64,000 bases of DNA, taken from Bradyrhizobium erythrophlei. GTDB lineage: Bacteria; Pseudomonadota; Alphaproteobacteria; Rhizobiales; Xanthobacteraceae. The position numbers and the translations under genes are program-made. Positions 1 to 8,936 of this stretch are shown here, piece after piece (position 1 is the first letter of the stretch; each line of letters begins with the position of its first letter). Location of the stretch: NCBI RefSeq assembly GCF_900129425.1, contig NZ_LT670817.1:4464001-4528000 (forward strand), given 5' to 3'. The notes beneath the pieces were generated by a model. It saw only the letters and a list, made by a program, of their open reading frames with translations, was not told the DNA's origin and made no database searches.

Positions 1-901
1 GAAAACGATAGCCCGGCGTGATGAAGATCGCGGTCTCCCCGGCGAACGGCTCGATCGTGCCGTCCTCCGCCGTGGCGCTTTCCAGAAGCCGCAGCGAGGT
101 GCTGCCGACCGCGACGATGCGCCCGCCCGCGGCCCGTGCGGCATTCAGCGCGTCGGCGGTATCGCGGCTGATGGCCCCCCATTCGGAATGCATCCTGTGT
201 CCGGCGGTGTCCTCAACCTTGACCGGCAGGAAGGTCCCTGCCCCGACATGCAGCGTTACCCTGTGAATCCCGATCCCGCGCGCGTGCAACGCCGCTTCCA
301 GCATCGGCGTAAAATGCAATCCCGCGGTCGGGGCCGCGACGGCGCCGTCGTTGGCGGCGAACATGGTCTGGTAGTCGGCGGCATCGCGCGCGTCGGTCAC
401 GCGTTTGGAGGCGATGTATGGCGGCAGCGGAGGACTGCCGAGATCGGCGATCGCCTGATCCAGCGCCGGCCCGTGAAATGAAAATGACAGCGTGATCTCG
501 CCGTCGTCGCCCTTGTGCTCGACCTCTGCATCGAGATGGCCGAGCAGACAGACCCTGCCCTCATTGCCGAACCGAACCACGTCGCCCTGCGACAGCTTCT
601 TTGCCGGCCTGACCAGCGCCTGCCAGCGCGAGCCATCGAGCCGCTTGATCAGCGTCGCCTCGATCTTCGGTTCGGTATCGCGGCCGATGCGGCGGCCCTT
701 GAGCTGGGCTGCGATCACCCTGGTATCGTTCACCACCAGCTGATCGCCGGGCTCGAGCCATTGCGGCAGATCAACCACCACGCGGTCGCGCAAGACCGCA
801 TCGGGCTGCACGATCAGCATCCGCGCGGCATCGCGCGGGCTCGCCGGGCGCAGCGCGATGCTGGCGGCGGGAAGTTCGAAGTCGAACAGGTCGGTGCGCA
901 T
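1..901 (-). CDS. queA: S-adenosylmethionine:tRNA ribosyltransferase-isomerase, 3' end cut by window
   Basis: QueA transfers and isomerises the ribosyl group of SAM onto 7-aminomethyl-7-deazaguanine in tRNA, giving epoxyqueuosine (queuosine pathway, cytoplasm). The N-terminus MRTDLFDFELP and the following RPASPRDAARML segment are typical of the family, as are DTRVIAAQLKGRR and the LHFTPMLEAALHARGI region. About 300 residues are present; the family is usually 340-360, so the last 50 or so codons lie left of base 1. The ATG at 901 gives the canonical N-terminus. It is the last gene of a minus-strand run coaD - cyclophilin - TonB-like - cyclophilin - queA; a palindromic repeat separates it from the cyclophilin, so it may have its own promoter. 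Confidence 0.95.
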   Translation of the reverse strand, partial: MRTDLFDFELPAASIALRPASPRDAARMLIVQPDAVLRDRVVVDLPQWLEPGDQLVVNDTRVIAAQLKGRRIGRDTEPKIEATLIKRLDGSRWQALVRPAKKLSQGDVVRFGNEGRVCLLGHLDAEVEHKGDDGEITLSFSFHGPALDQAIADLGSPPLPPYIASKRVTDARDAADYQTMFAANDGAVAAPTAGLHFTPMLEAALHARGIGIHRVTLHVGAGTFLPVKVEDTAGHRMHSEWGAISRDTADALNAARAAGGRIVAVGSTSLRLLESATAEDGTIEPFAGETAIFITPGYRF

Positions 902-932
902 GGCGCAATGCGCTCCAGCATTGTCTCAACAC

Positions 933-1009
933 GTCATTCCGGGGCGCGCACTAGCGCGAACCCGGAATCTCGAGATTCCGGGTTCATGCTTCGCATGCCC
1001 CGGAATGAC
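933..1009. repeat. Palindromic intergenic repeat, family A
   Basis: The outer arms GTCATTCCGGGGC (933-945) and GCCCCGGAATGAC (997-1009) are perfect inverted repeats. They enclose a second palindrome that reads CCCGGAATCTCGAGATTCCGGG across 961-982. A related copy lies at 36333-36426. This is a REP-type element of the kind scattered between genes in Bradyrhizobium. Confidence 0.8.
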
Positions 1010-1017
1010 CGAATGCT

Positions 1018-1482
1018 TCAGGCCGCGTCGGCGGCCATATGCGCCTTGATGATCTTGTCCGGGTCCTTCACCGGCTCGCCGCGCTTGATCTTGTCGACGT
1101 TCTCCATGCCTTCGGTCACCTTGCCCCACACCGTGTACTGGTTGTTGAGGAAGGACGCATCGTCGAAGCAGATGAAGAACTGGCTGTCGCCGGAATCCGG
1201 GCTGGCCGCGCGCGCCATCGAGGTGGTGCCGCGGACATGCGGTTCCTTGTTGAACTCGGCCTTGAGCTTCTTGCCGGAGCCGCCGGTGCCGGTGCCCTGC
1301 GGGCACCCGGTCTGCGCCATGAAGCCCTCGATCACGCGATGGAACACGATGCCGTCATAAAATCCCTCGCGCACCAGTTCCTTGATCCGCGCGACGTGGC
1401 CGGGGGCAAGATCGGGGCGCATCTCGATGGTGACGGGTCCCTGGGTGGTTTCGAGGATCAAAGTGTTTTCGGTATCAGCCAT
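1018..1482 (-). CDS. ppiB: Cyclophilin-type peptidyl-prolyl cis-trans isomerase, cytoplasmic
   Basis: A 154-residue single-domain cyclophilin with no signal peptide. It catalyses cis-trans isomerisation of Xaa-Pro bonds. The active-site segment VFHRVIEGFMAQTG (residues 47-59) carries the catalytic Arg49 and the Phe and Gln of the family, and the FFICFDD and VWGKVTEGM segments further along fit the fold. Its start overlaps the end of the upstream TonB-like gene by 25 bases, which suggests translational coupling. A second, exported cyclophilin lies two genes upstream, so cytosolic and periplasmic versions are encoded together. Confidence 0.93.
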   Translation of the reverse strand: MADTENTLILETTQGPVTIEMRPDLAPGHVARIKELVREGFYDGIVFHRVIEGFMAQTGCPQGTGTGGSGKKLKAEFNKEPHVRGTTSMARAASPDSGDSQFFICFDDASFLNNQYTVWGKVTEGMENVDKIKRGEPVKDPDKIIKAHMAADAA

Positions 1483-1892
1483 GCTCTTTTCTCTACAGGT
1501 TGGGGTGGAGGTTTCCGATTGTGAAATTGGATGGCGAACGGCCGGCCGGCGATGGCGCCGGCCATCCCTTCGGTAAATGGCATCGGCGTGCAGCGTTGCA
1601 ACGCCTCCATCACGGCAACGCGGTACTCCAACCGGTCGTTGTCGGTAGCCTGTTCCGATTCATAGGTGATCCTCGGGTGGCCAAGAATCTGCCCGGCGCG
1701 GTTGAAACTCACGATCACCGTGATGTCGATCGGGTTGGCGCGCGATGCCGGCGGCGGTTTCCAGCAGGTCCTCAGCTTCGCAAACACGTCGCGGATGTTA
1801 TCGACCTGCGCCGGTTGGGCCTGCACGCACGTCGATGACATCAGCAGCAGCGCCGCTGCCATTCCTGTCCACGATTTGCGATCCGCCGCCAC
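1458..1892 (-). CDS. Secreted protein with TonB/TolA C-terminal-like domain
   Basis: A 144-residue protein with a signal peptide ending near VQAQPA. The mature part (LRTCWKPPP, then VSFNRAGQILGHPRITYES and VMEALQRCTPMPF) resembles the short TolA/TonB C-terminal fold, with a Trp-Lys-Pro entry and an ALQRCTP segment containing the second Cys. The GTG at 1892 is preferred over the internal ATG at 1862 because it keeps a positively charged signal N-region (ADRKSW). It begins 6 bases after the exported cyclophilin stop and overlaps the next cyclophilin start, so the three are probably one transcript. No transmembrane energy transducer segment is present, so it is not a complete TonB. Function unproven. 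Confidence 0.75.
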   Translation of the reverse strand: MAADRKSWTGMAAALLLMSSTCVQAQPAQVDNIRDVFAKLRTCWKPPPASRANPIDITVIVSFNRAGQILGHPRITYESEQATDNDRLEYRVAVMEALQRCTPMPFTEGMAGAIAGRPFAIQFHNRKPPPQPVEKRAWLIPKTL

Positions 1893-1898
1893 GGCGGC

Positions 1899-2441
1899 TT
1901 ATTTGATGTCGGATGCGACTTGCACCTTCACCATCTTGTCGGGGTCGACGACCGGCTCGCCGCGCTTGATCTTATCGACCACGTCCATGCCCGACACGAC
2001 CTCGCCCACCACGGTATATTTACCGTTCAGCGACGAACCGTCGGCGAACATGATGAAGAACTGCGAATTGGCGGAGTTGGGATCGGAGGTGCGCGCCATG
2101 CCGACGATTCCGCGCTTGTACGGCACGTTGGAGAACTCCGCGGTCAGGTTGGGATATTTCGAGCCGCCGGTGCCGTTGAAATTCTGACCGTCGCCGGTCT
2201 GCGCCATGAAGCCGTCGATGACGCGGTGGAACGGCACGTTGTTGTAGTAGCCGTCGCGTGCCAGCTGCTTGATCCGCTCGGCGTGCTTGGGCGCAAGGTC
2301 GGGCCGCAGCTTGATCACGATGCGGCCCTTGGTGGTGTCGATCACAATCGCATTCTGCTTGTCGAGATTGGCGGGAAGCGGCTGCGCGATCGCGGGGGCC
2401 GCGCAAATCAGCGCGGCGATAACGGCTAGAATTCGGATCAT
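1899..2441 (-). CDS. Exported cyclophilin-type peptidyl-prolyl isomerase
   Basis: A 180-residue protein. Residues 1-19 form a cleavable signal peptide (MIRILAVIAALICAAPAIA), followed by a cyclophilin domain with VPFHRVIDGFMAQTGDG and SQFFIMFADGS. It should assist proline isomerisation during folding in the periplasm. It differs from the downstream cytosolic cyclophilin mainly by the signal and a short N-terminal extension, and the two look like paralogues. It follows coaD by 43 bases on the same strand, and a small hairpin (GGCTAG/CTAGCC) overlaps the coaD stop codon. Confidence 0.92.
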   Translation of the reverse strand: MIRILAVIAALICAAPAIAQPLPANLDKQNAIVIDTTKGRIVIKLRPDLAPKHAERIKQLARDGYYNNVPFHRVIDGFMAQTGDGQNFNGTGGSKYPNLTAEFSNVPYKRGIVGMARTSDPNSANSQFFIMFADGSSLNGKYTVVGEVVSGMDVVDKIKRGEPVVDPDKMVKVQVASDIK

Positions 2442-2484
2442 GGAAACTCCGGATGAGATGAGGTGAAAGCTGGCTAGTATCTCA

Positions 2485-2982
2485 CTAGCCCGGAAATTTG
2501 GTTTTGAGGCTGGCCGCGACCTGTTGCGGCACGAACGCCGACACGTCGCCGCCCATGGCCGCGATTTGACGCACCAGTGTGGCGGTGATCGGGCGGACCG
2601 CCACCGAGGCCGGCACGAACACCGTATGCACGTCGGGCGCCATGGTTTCGTTCATGCCCGATATCTGCATCTCGTAGTCGAGGTCGGTGCCATCGCGCAG
2701 GCCGCGGATCATGATGGTCGCGCCGGCCTTCTGCGCCGCCGTGACGGTGAGATTGTCGTAAGTCGTGCAGTCGAAGGCGCAGCCGGCGGCGGCGGCAACC
2801 GGAGCGAAAACCTCCTCGACCATTTCCAGCCGCTCCTCGATCGAAAACATCGGCTTTTTACCGGGGTGAACCCCGATGGCGACGATCAGCCGGTCACACA
2901 GCCTGACGGCTTGCCTGACCACGTCGAGATGGCCATTGGTGACGGGGTCGAATGAGCCGGGATACAGTGCGATGCGGGACAT
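2485..2982 (-). CDS. coaD: Phosphopantetheine adenylyltransferase
   Basis: CoaD converts 4'-phosphopantetheine plus ATP to dephospho-CoA, the penultimate step of CoA synthesis. The ATG at 2982 gives 165 residues beginning MSRIALYPGSFDPVTNGHLD, with the nucleotidyltransferase TxGH-type motif (TNGH). RGLRDGTDLDYEMQ and the C-terminal ITATLVRQIAAMGGDV segment are the substrate and ATP sites; the usual ISSSLVR is here ITATLVR. An upstream in-frame start at 3045 would add 21 residues not typical of the family. The neighbours match the usual rhizobial order coaD-ppi-queA, but gyrA lies about 13.6 kb away. Confidence 0.95.
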   Translation of the reverse strand: MSRIALYPGSFDPVTNGHLDVVRQAVRLCDRLIVAIGVHPGKKPMFSIEERLEMVEEVFAPVAAAAGCAFDCTTYDNLTVTAAQKAGATIMIRGLRDGTDLDYEMQISGMNETMAPDVHTVFVPASVAVRPITATLVRQIAAMGGDVSAFVPQQVAASLKTKFPG

Positions 2983-3252
2983 AAACCCGTCTACCCCGCC
3001 CCGGTCGGCCCCGCAAGCCGGGCTGGTTCCAGCTACGGCCGACATTTTATTTCACCTCGGCCACTGAACCACTTGCCGCCCCGCCGCGTCTCCTCAGCAA
3101 GCCGACTATGTTTCGTCCCGGACGGGCGACGAAACAAATCTCGGGCGGGACGAAACCATTTTCTGCGCTGGCGAAGACATCCGGAAATGGGTGCCGGGTA
3201 TCAGTTAACCAACGACACAACGGGCCGCAAAGGCCCATGACAGGGGACCGTC

Positions 3253-3510
3253 ATGATCAAAGCTCTCTCAGCGATCGCTATTGCTGCGTTCGCCGCCGCC
3301 GCATTGACCGTTCTTCCCGGCTTTGCCCCGCAGGTCGAAGCCAGCGTGCCGCAGGCCCTCGCCAAGGCCGACCGGCTGGACATCCACCCAGTGGGGCGGG
3401 ACTGCTCGCAGCAGGCCTGGCCGAATTTCGAAGCTGCCTGCCTGCGGGTCGCCGGCTCCAAGACCATGATCCGGGAAGCCCGGCTGGTCACCGCCGACCG
3501 CACGCCGTAG
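3253..3510 (+). CDS. Small secreted protein of unknown function
   Basis: An 85-residue protein with a clear signal peptide (MIKALSAIAIAAFAAAALTV, cleavage probably after QVEA). The mature part has two cysteines (VGRDCSQQAW and FEAACLRVAG) that could form a disulphide, and ends KTMIREARLVTADRTP. An AGGGGACC ribosome binding site precedes the ATG. It resembles small envelope proteins common in Bradyrhizobium, but no function is known to me. A strong hairpin follows at 3584-3613. Confidence 0.7.
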   Translation: MIKALSAIAIAAFAAAALTVLPGFAPQVEASVPQALAKADRLDIHPVGRDCSQQAWPNFEAACLRVAGSKTMIREARLVTADRTP

Positions 3511-3583
3511 AGCGCCCGGCACTTCCAACCCATCGCGATCCTTACTATAATACCTTTCAGTAACTTCCTTTTTGCTCTGCTTC

Positions 3584-3613
3584 GAGGTCCTCGGGATGCC
3601 CCCCGAGGACCTC
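3584..3613. terminator. Strong hairpin, likely terminator of the small secreted protein
   Basis: A perfect 12-bp stem, GAGGTCCTCGGG (3584-3595) with CCCGAGGACCTC (3602-3613) and a 6-base loop. Only a weak T-run (TTGATT) follows, so it may also stabilise the 3' end. Confidence 0.6.
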
Positions 3614-4288
3614 TTGATTCCAGCGGCGCAAACCGTGGTGGCGTGGAAGCGGATATTTGATCGGGTTACTCAATCACCTCATACGCGGTGGCAAGCAGCG
3701 ACGGCGAGCCTGACCTTCCGGGTCGGTTGGCAGATAGCCCGCGGGCAGCAAGCGGACGCGCCGTATTTTATCCGACTGCAGCGCGCGCGCCGCCAACGAC
3801 CACGCCGCCGAGCACGGATATAAATTCGCGCCTTCCGACATCGGTTGCCATTTGGACATCACCGATTGTGGATCACGGCCGGCGCGACACCAAAGCGCAC
3901 GTTCGCCGACGCTTCTTCACGGCGCTGGGGCACCGAAATCTAAAATGCAATTTAATGGTGTCGACGGTTTGCCAACCTACCTCGGAGTCACGCAAGGAGC
4001 CGATGACATGAGTGATGAATGGATTAGCTGCTCGCATTGGGGAATGTTCCCAACCGGAACGAAATATTCGAAATAACCCTCTGCACGAGATCAGATGACT
4101 GACGAGCACCGCGAGTACCTTGAGCGCAGCTTGCCGGTCGCGAAGATGGTCTTTGAAGCGCGCAAATAAATGTCGGAGTGCGGGTCGAAATCGACCGAAA
4201 GCCTCGCCGGAATACCGAAGGTCGCAGCAAGGGGCTGATCGGGTGAGTGCTCGACGCTTCGTCGCAAAGGCGATACGGAGGCGCCAAA
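3614..4288. other. Non-coding gap before LysR regulator
   Basis: I see no convincing gene here. Frames are broken and codon composition is irregular. Bases about 3875-3915 (ACCAAAGCGCACGTTCGCCG) resemble the recurrent element at 13850-13941 and may be a decayed copy. The end of the gap holds the LysR ribosome binding site (ACGGAGGCG near 4275). Confidence 0.4.
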
Positions 4289-5269
4289 ATGGACTATCTG
4301 GGCGCGCTGCGTATGTTCGTGCGAGCGGTAGAGGTCGGCAGCTTTTCGAAAGCTGCAATTGCCACGAATATCAAGACATCGACCGTCTCGCGCGCGATCG
4401 CCAGCCTTGAAGAGGATCTTGGCGTCAGCCTGTTTCACCGCACCACGCGCCGCGCGCATCTCACCGAGCCGGGCGCCACATTCTACGAGCACGCGCGCGG
4501 CGTTCTGCGCGGCCTGGAGGAAGCGCGGGATGCGGCCTCGGCCATGCAGGGGCGGCCACAAGGATTGATCCGCCTGCATATCCCGAGCGGCTTCGGCCGC
4601 CTGCACATCATGCCGTTCGTGCCAGACTTCCTGGCCGCCTATCCCGATATTCGTCTCGATGTCTCATTGACCGATGTGCGGGTCGATCTGCTGTCGGTCG
4701 GCGCCGACGTCGCGATCCGTATCGGTTCGCTCATGAATTCCAGCATGCTCGCCCGCAAGCTCGCGCCGCACCGGCGCATTGCCTGCGCGAGCCCGGCCTA
4801 TCTGGACCGCCTGCCGCCGATCTCAGAGCCGAACGATCTGCTACAGCACAATTGTCTTGTCTATGCGCTGCAGCCGACCGATCGCTGGTTCTTTCGTCAC
4901 CCGGCCGAGACCGGGGATGCTTTCGAGGAAGTACCCGTCACCGGCACGTTGCGCGCCGACGACGCCGAGCCGCTGCGCGATGCTGCGGTTGCCGGCGTAG
5001 GGGTCGCGCTGCTGCCGACATGGCTGGTCGGCGAGGAGATCAAGGCGGGTCGCCTGCGGCACGTGCTTCCCGAGTGGTCCTCCATGATCGCCACGACGCC
5101 GGGTGGCATCTTCGGGGTCTTTCCTCCGCATCGCATGGTGCCACCGAAGGTGCGGGCCTTTCTGGATTTTGCCCAGAAACGCTTTGGCAAGCCGCCCTAC
5201 TGGGATCCTGATTGGACCGAGCACCGGCAAAAGACCTCGCACAACGTCACCGAAGACATCACCGAATAA
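4289..5269 (+). CDS. LysR-family transcriptional regulator
   Basis: A 326-residue LysR regulator. The N-terminal winged helix-turn-helix (residues 1-60: FVRAVEVGSFSKAAIATN, then TSTVSRAIASLEEDLGVSLF) binds DNA. Residues about 90-300 form the periplasmic-binding-protein-like effector domain, with RLHIPSGFGRLHIMPFVPDF and DVAIRIGSL. The ATG at 4289 is chosen over a GTG at 4247 because it gives the usual N-terminus and follows a good ribosome binding site. No divergent target gene is adjacent, so the inducer and regulon cannot be inferred. It resembles the CrgA/DsdC-like subgroup that acts on oxidoreductase or transporter genes. Confidence 0.9.
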   Translation: MDYLGALRMFVRAVEVGSFSKAAIATNIKTSTVSRAIASLEEDLGVSLFHRTTRRAHLTEPGATFYEHARGVLRGLEEARDAASAMQGRPQGLIRLHIPSGFGRLHIMPFVPDFLAAYPDIRLDVSLTDVRVDLLSVGADVAIRIGSLMNSSMLARKLAPHRRIACASPAYLDRLPPISEPNDLLQHNCLVYALQPTDRWFFRHPAETGDAFEEVPVTGTLRADDAEPLRDAAVAGVGVALLPTWLVGEEIKAGRLRHVLPEWSSMIATTPGGIFGVFPPHRMVPPKVRAFLDFAQKRFGKPPYWDPDWTEHRQKTSHNVTEDITE

Positions 5270-5420
5270 GACGGCTCAGAGAGCGTCTGACGATCGCGGC
5301 GCGTTGCGCGCCCCGCACCAATCATTCCCAGCACGGGGCATACAGCGCAGCCGATTGCTGAACTACTTCAGCCATAAGCCTAACGGCGATATCTGCTTTA
5401 GGAACTTATGGAGAAGCGCA

Positions 5421-5681
5421 ATGTCGAAACTTGGAATTGTACGGGCTGCGGCCCTGTCACTCGCGTTAGCAGTTGCTACCCCGGCCTTCGCCGCGGAACT
5501 CCACGGCGTCCACGGTGGCGATCTGATGGACGTAGGCGGGTTCCACAAAGCTCAAACAAGCGTCGGTTCGTTCGTACCGAGCAACGCTGCTGCGGCCCAT
5601 TGCGCCCAGCGTTGGGCGTACTACGACCGGGCGTCCGGAAAGTACATGGGCGACGATGGTCAGTGGCGTCCTTGCGTATAA
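5421..5681 (+). CDS. BA14K-like small secreted protein
   Basis: An 86-residue protein. Residues 1-25 are a signal peptide (SLALAVATPAFAAEL). The C-terminus HCAQRWAYYDRASGKYMGDD followed by GQWRPCV matches the BA14K family signature (C-x-x-R-...-YD-...-G-x-Y-x-G-x-D-G-...-C), seen in Brucella and rhizobial surface or lectin-like proteins. Both conserved Cys residues are present. The ATG at 5421 is required for the signal peptide; the longer open frame upstream overlaps the LysR gene and is not used. A rho-independent terminator follows 10 bases after the stop, so it is a single-gene unit. Confidence 0.8.
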   Translation: MSKLGIVRAAALSLALAVATPAFAAELHGVHGGDLMDVGGFHKAQTSVGSFVPSNAAAAHCAQRWAYYDRASGKYMGDDGQWRPCV

Positions 5682-5691
5682 AACCAAAAAG

Positions 5692-5715
5692 GAGCGGCTC
5701 AAGCCGCTCTTTTTT
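5692..5715 (+). terminator. Rho-independent terminator of BA14K-like gene
   Basis: Stem GAGCGGCT (5692-5699) with AGCCGCTC (5702-5709), directly followed by TTTTTT (5710-5715). This is a textbook intrinsic terminator just after the stop codon. Confidence 0.9.
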
Positions 5716-6130
5716 ATGCTCGACACTTTCCATGCCCGACAATCGCCTGGAGTAGATTGAGAGCTCCAGGCTTCACGTCCTTCGGGCGGCTTTTGTTTTG
5801 GCCGCCTCAATTGGATGGGGCTTGAACGAGTCTGAGATGAAACGATCGCTGTTTTGGACCTCTGGTTGTGGAAGCGTAGTGGCGACAGGCTCTGATGGTG
5901 TCCACTTATCGGCGTAGCCCGGAAGTGACACGCGCGCGATCAGAATGACGGCGCTAAACCGCTAAGTCGGGAAAATGACTCACTTTCAGACGTGAGTTTC
6001 AAGCCCGCTCCTTGCCTGCCGCTTCGAACGCGAAGACGGCGCAGCACTCGGCGATTTACCGAGTACGATTGTTGCTGTATATGTAAGCACGGCGCAGCTT
6101 CGGGACCGGGGGTATTCGGGAGGGGGCGGT
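5716..6130. other. Non-coding region upstream of porin
   Basis: No gene seen. A short perfect inverted repeat ACTCAC-N8-GTGAGT lies at 5978-5997, about 135 bases before the porin start, and could be an operator. The porin ribosome binding site is the GGGAGGGGG run at about 6118-6126. Confidence 0.4.
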
Positions 6131-7612
6131 ATGAAAAGAGTTGGTGTTTTCGCATCGATGATTTTCGGACTCGCTAGCGCGGTGTACGCGACGGATGCTG
6201 CGGCTGACGACATCATGGCAACGAAGGCTGTGCCCGCCGCGACCACCGCGGCTTCGCTGCCACCAGCGACCTGTAGCAGCCTTGAGGACTTTGTCGTCAC
6301 GGCCTGCCCATTGACCTGGAATGGCATCACGGTCTACGGCACGATCGACGGGGGTGTAACGTGGCTGAGCCACGGAGCGCCCTTCAATGGGACGTCCGCC
6401 GTCGGGGCAGCTTATCTCGTCCAGAAGTACAGCAATCGCCCGCAGTGGAGTCTCGCGCCGAACGGTTTGAGCAATTCAAATATCGGGATCAAGGGGAAGG
6501 AGCCGCTCGCTCCCGGCTGGGATTTCATCTTCGATCTGCAGGCCGGGTTCGATCCTTATTCCCTGCATCTCTCCAACGGACCGCACTCGGTGACCCAGAA
6601 CGCCGGCATACCGCTCACCAGCCAGGACGCGGGCGCCGACTCGAGCCGGGCCGGGCAATTTTACAATTCCGTGGGCTATTTGGGCGTCAGTTCACCCTAT
6701 GGCACTGTGACCGTTTTCCGGCAAAACTCGCTGACCTTGGACGCTGTTTTTGCCTACGATCCGATGGGCGCTTCGTACGCTTTCTCGCCAATCGGCTGGC
6801 AGGGAATTACCTGCGGCGTCGGCAATACCGAAGACTGCCGATTTAGCACGTCGGTGAAGTACCGTGTCGACATCAACCAGTTCAGGGTTGCGGCGCTCTG
6901 GCAATTCGGCGGCTACGAGCTGAACAACGCCGCGACGGGCGCCTACCAGCTCCAAGTCGGCGGCGACATTCCCCATCTGGCTGGCGGCACGCTTTCGCTC
7001 GACGCAATTGGCAGCTACGTCCAGAACGCCGTGTCGGTAGCGCTTGCCGGCAACACGCTGCCGGCGGTGCTGCCGCAGGTTCTCACCGCTACGCTCTCCA
7101 ATAATACGAGCGTGATGCTGGTTGGCAAATACAGCAACGGACCGCTCAAGCTGTTTGCCGGATACGAATTCATTCAATATGCGCCGCCCAGCAATCCTTT
7201 TGCCCCCGGGACCGGTTTTAGCGACATCGCGGGAGACTTCGTCTGCGCCGCCTGCGCTGCGATCAACAACACGAACATCAACAACACGGCTTTCAGCGCC
7301 GGCGACAAGTTATTCCATGTTGTCTGGACCGGAGTGAAATACTCCATCACTGACAATCTGGATCTGATCGGCGCTTATTATCATTACGACCAGCCCGCCT
7401 TTGGCGCACCCGTCAACTGCACCAACTCCTCGGCGTTCGCAAACTGCCATGGGACGTTCGACGCCGTTTCTTTCGTCGCCGATTGGCAGTTTGCCAAGAA
7501 GTTTGATGCCTACGCCGGAATCATGTTCTCGCAGGACAATGGCGGACTGGCGAACGGCTTCCTCAGTCGCAACAACATCGATCCCACGGTTGGCCTTCGC
7601 TTCCGCTTCTGA
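6131..7612 (+). CDS. Alphaproteobacterial outer-membrane porin
   Basis: A 493-residue porin. Residues 1-25 are a signal peptide (MKRVGVFASMIFGLASAVYA). A Cys pair near residues 51 and 60 (ATCSSLEDF, VTACPLTWNG) is followed by barrel strands beginning ITVYGTIDGGVTWLSHG. The repeated pattern of alternating hydrophobic strands and the terminal GLRFRF with final Phe are typical of 16-strand porins sorted by the BAM complex. Segments such as NSVGYLGVSSPYGTVTVFRQ match Bradyrhizobium porins. It should form diffusion channels for small hydrophilic solutes. It stands alone, with a strong ribosome binding site. Confidence 0.9.
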   Translation: MKRVGVFASMIFGLASAVYATDAAADDIMATKAVPAATTAASLPPATCSSLEDFVVTACPLTWNGITVYGTIDGGVTWLSHGAPFNGTSAVGAAYLVQKYSNRPQWSLAPNGLSNSNIGIKGKEPLAPGWDFIFDLQAGFDPYSLHLSNGPHSVTQNAGIPLTSQDAGADSSRAGQFYNSVGYLGVSSPYGTVTVFRQNSLTLDAVFAYDPMGASYAFSPIGWQGITCGVGNTEDCRFSTSVKYRVDINQFRVAALWQFGGYELNNAATGAYQLQVGGDIPHLAGGTLSLDAIGSYVQNAVSVALAGNTLPAVLPQVLTATLSNNTSVMLVGKYSNGPLKLFAGYEFIQYAPPSNPFAPGTGFSDIAGDFVCAACAAINNTNINNTAFSAGDKLFHVVWTGVKYSITDNLDLIGAYYHYDQPAFGAPVNCTNSSAFANCHGTFDAVSFVADWQFAKKFDAYAGIMFSQDNGGLANGFLSRNNIDPTVGLRFRF

Positions 7613-7726
7613 GAAGACCACGGGGCACGCAAGGACTCCTGGCGGCAGCTTTTGGCCCGCGCCAAGGTGATCCAACGAAGGGGCAGTTTCCCGGAAGGCT
7701 CAAACGGAAAACAAGCCGCGGCATGA

Positions 7727-8572
7727 TCACTGTTGCGGACCCGACAGGTTCAGGTCACGCTCTGCCCGGAAAACATTGCCATAAAGGCTTGCGATCCATT
7801 GGCGTCCGCTTGATGTGACATTGAGATAGCGTATCGCCGTCTGAATTTGCGGCGCGACGTTTTTCCAATAGAACTGCGGGTACTTATAGACGACGTCCGC
7901 GGGCGTATCGTAGCCGAGCGTTTTGTTCAGGCCGATTTCTTCAAATTCGTAGAACAGCGCATTTGCCTTTCTCAGATAGTTGGGATCGCCGAGTTGACCG
8001 ATCAGATCGGCAGCGCGCAGCAACAAGCCCTCCTCTTCGATGAGGTCGTCGTTCGAAGATGATGTATAGGGAAAGCGGGTATATTCGATCGCTCGGGCAA
8101 TTCGGCCGGCGTCGACTTCCTCGGTGCCGTCGAGGCGCTCGGTGACGAACAACTTCGAGCGATCCACATGATAGGGTGCGAGCGCGGCATCGGACGACCC
8201 TCGCGGCAGATGAACCCTGCGACCACTGAGATCTGCGACGTAGGACTCGGTGTCATCTCCTTGCAAGATGCCGCGAACGTATCCGATGTCATGGGTGAGG
8301 CACGCTAAAATGAAATTCGCATAATCGCCCGTGGTAGTTGCCCGCAACATCTGTCGTCCCATCAGGATGTCGTGCCCGGCGAGGGTAACGAGCATCGAGT
8401 GCTCAATGTTGTGATACAGGGCATCGCTGTTGCCGATGCAATCCAAGGTCAGTCTGGCCGCGAAAGGAAGAATTTCAGCCAACCGGGCATCCGAAGAGCC
8501 AAACCGGCTCTTGGTTTCTGAAGTCAGGAACGACCCCAAAGCCTGCGCTACCAGTTCCGGAATTGTGATCAT
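7727..8572 (-). CDS. HD-domain metal-dependent phosphohydrolase-like protein
   Basis: About 281 residues from the ATG at 8572 (an ATG at 8584 is equally possible; neither has a clear ribosome binding site). The HD superfamily residues are visible: YHNIEHSMLV gives the first His, and CLTHDIGYVRGI gives the His-Asp pair. A later DRSKLFVTERLD region and a long helical C-terminal half follow. HD proteins hydrolyse phosphoesters, often nucleotides, but the substrate is unknown here. No signal peptide is present, so it is cytoplasmic. It lies convergent with the porin and is separated from the next gene by about 360 non-coding bases. Confidence 0.8.
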   Translation of the reverse strand: MITIPELVAQALGSFLTSETKSRFGSSDARLAEILPFAARLTLDCIGNSDALYHNIEHSMLVTLAGHDILMGRQMLRATTTGDYANFILACLTHDIGYVRGILQGDDTESYVADLSGRRVHLPRGSSDAALAPYHVDRSKLFVTERLDGTEEVDAGRIARAIEYTRFPYTSSSNDDLIEEEGLLLRAADLIGQLGDPNYLRKANALFYEFEEIGLNKTLGYDTPADVVYKYPQFYWKNVAPQIQTAIRYLNVTSSGRQWIASLYGNVFRAERDLNLSGPQQ

Positions 8573-8936
8573 CTGAACACCCATCTGGCTGAGCGCCGTG
8601 GTGTGACAAAACCCCGTTTCCGCAACCCGATGATAGCACATCGGTCCCATCCGTGCCGGCAAATGTCATCGTCTGGCACGTTGAGACATGCGACATTCGG
8701 TCAGGCCACTTGTCCAAATCGAGGCGTCTTCGCGCCGCTAGCCGACGAAATCCGCACATTGTCGCGGGCACCCCGCAGGCGTATCCTTCAACCGAACCGC
8801 AGTTCGCCCGCATCGTGAGGCGACCCACGACTGGCGCGATCGCGCAATGGCGCGCCCCATGTTTCAAAAATGGCGTGCAGCACAATGAATTCAGTGGTCC
8901 CGAAACGATAGCCGGAAGCGTAGATGGGAGATTGAG
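8573..8936. other. Intergenic region between divergent HD and SnoaL-like genes
   Basis: This holds the divergent promoters. I see no conserved gene or strong hairpin. The open frames on both strands do not carry recognisable domains. Confidence 0.4.
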
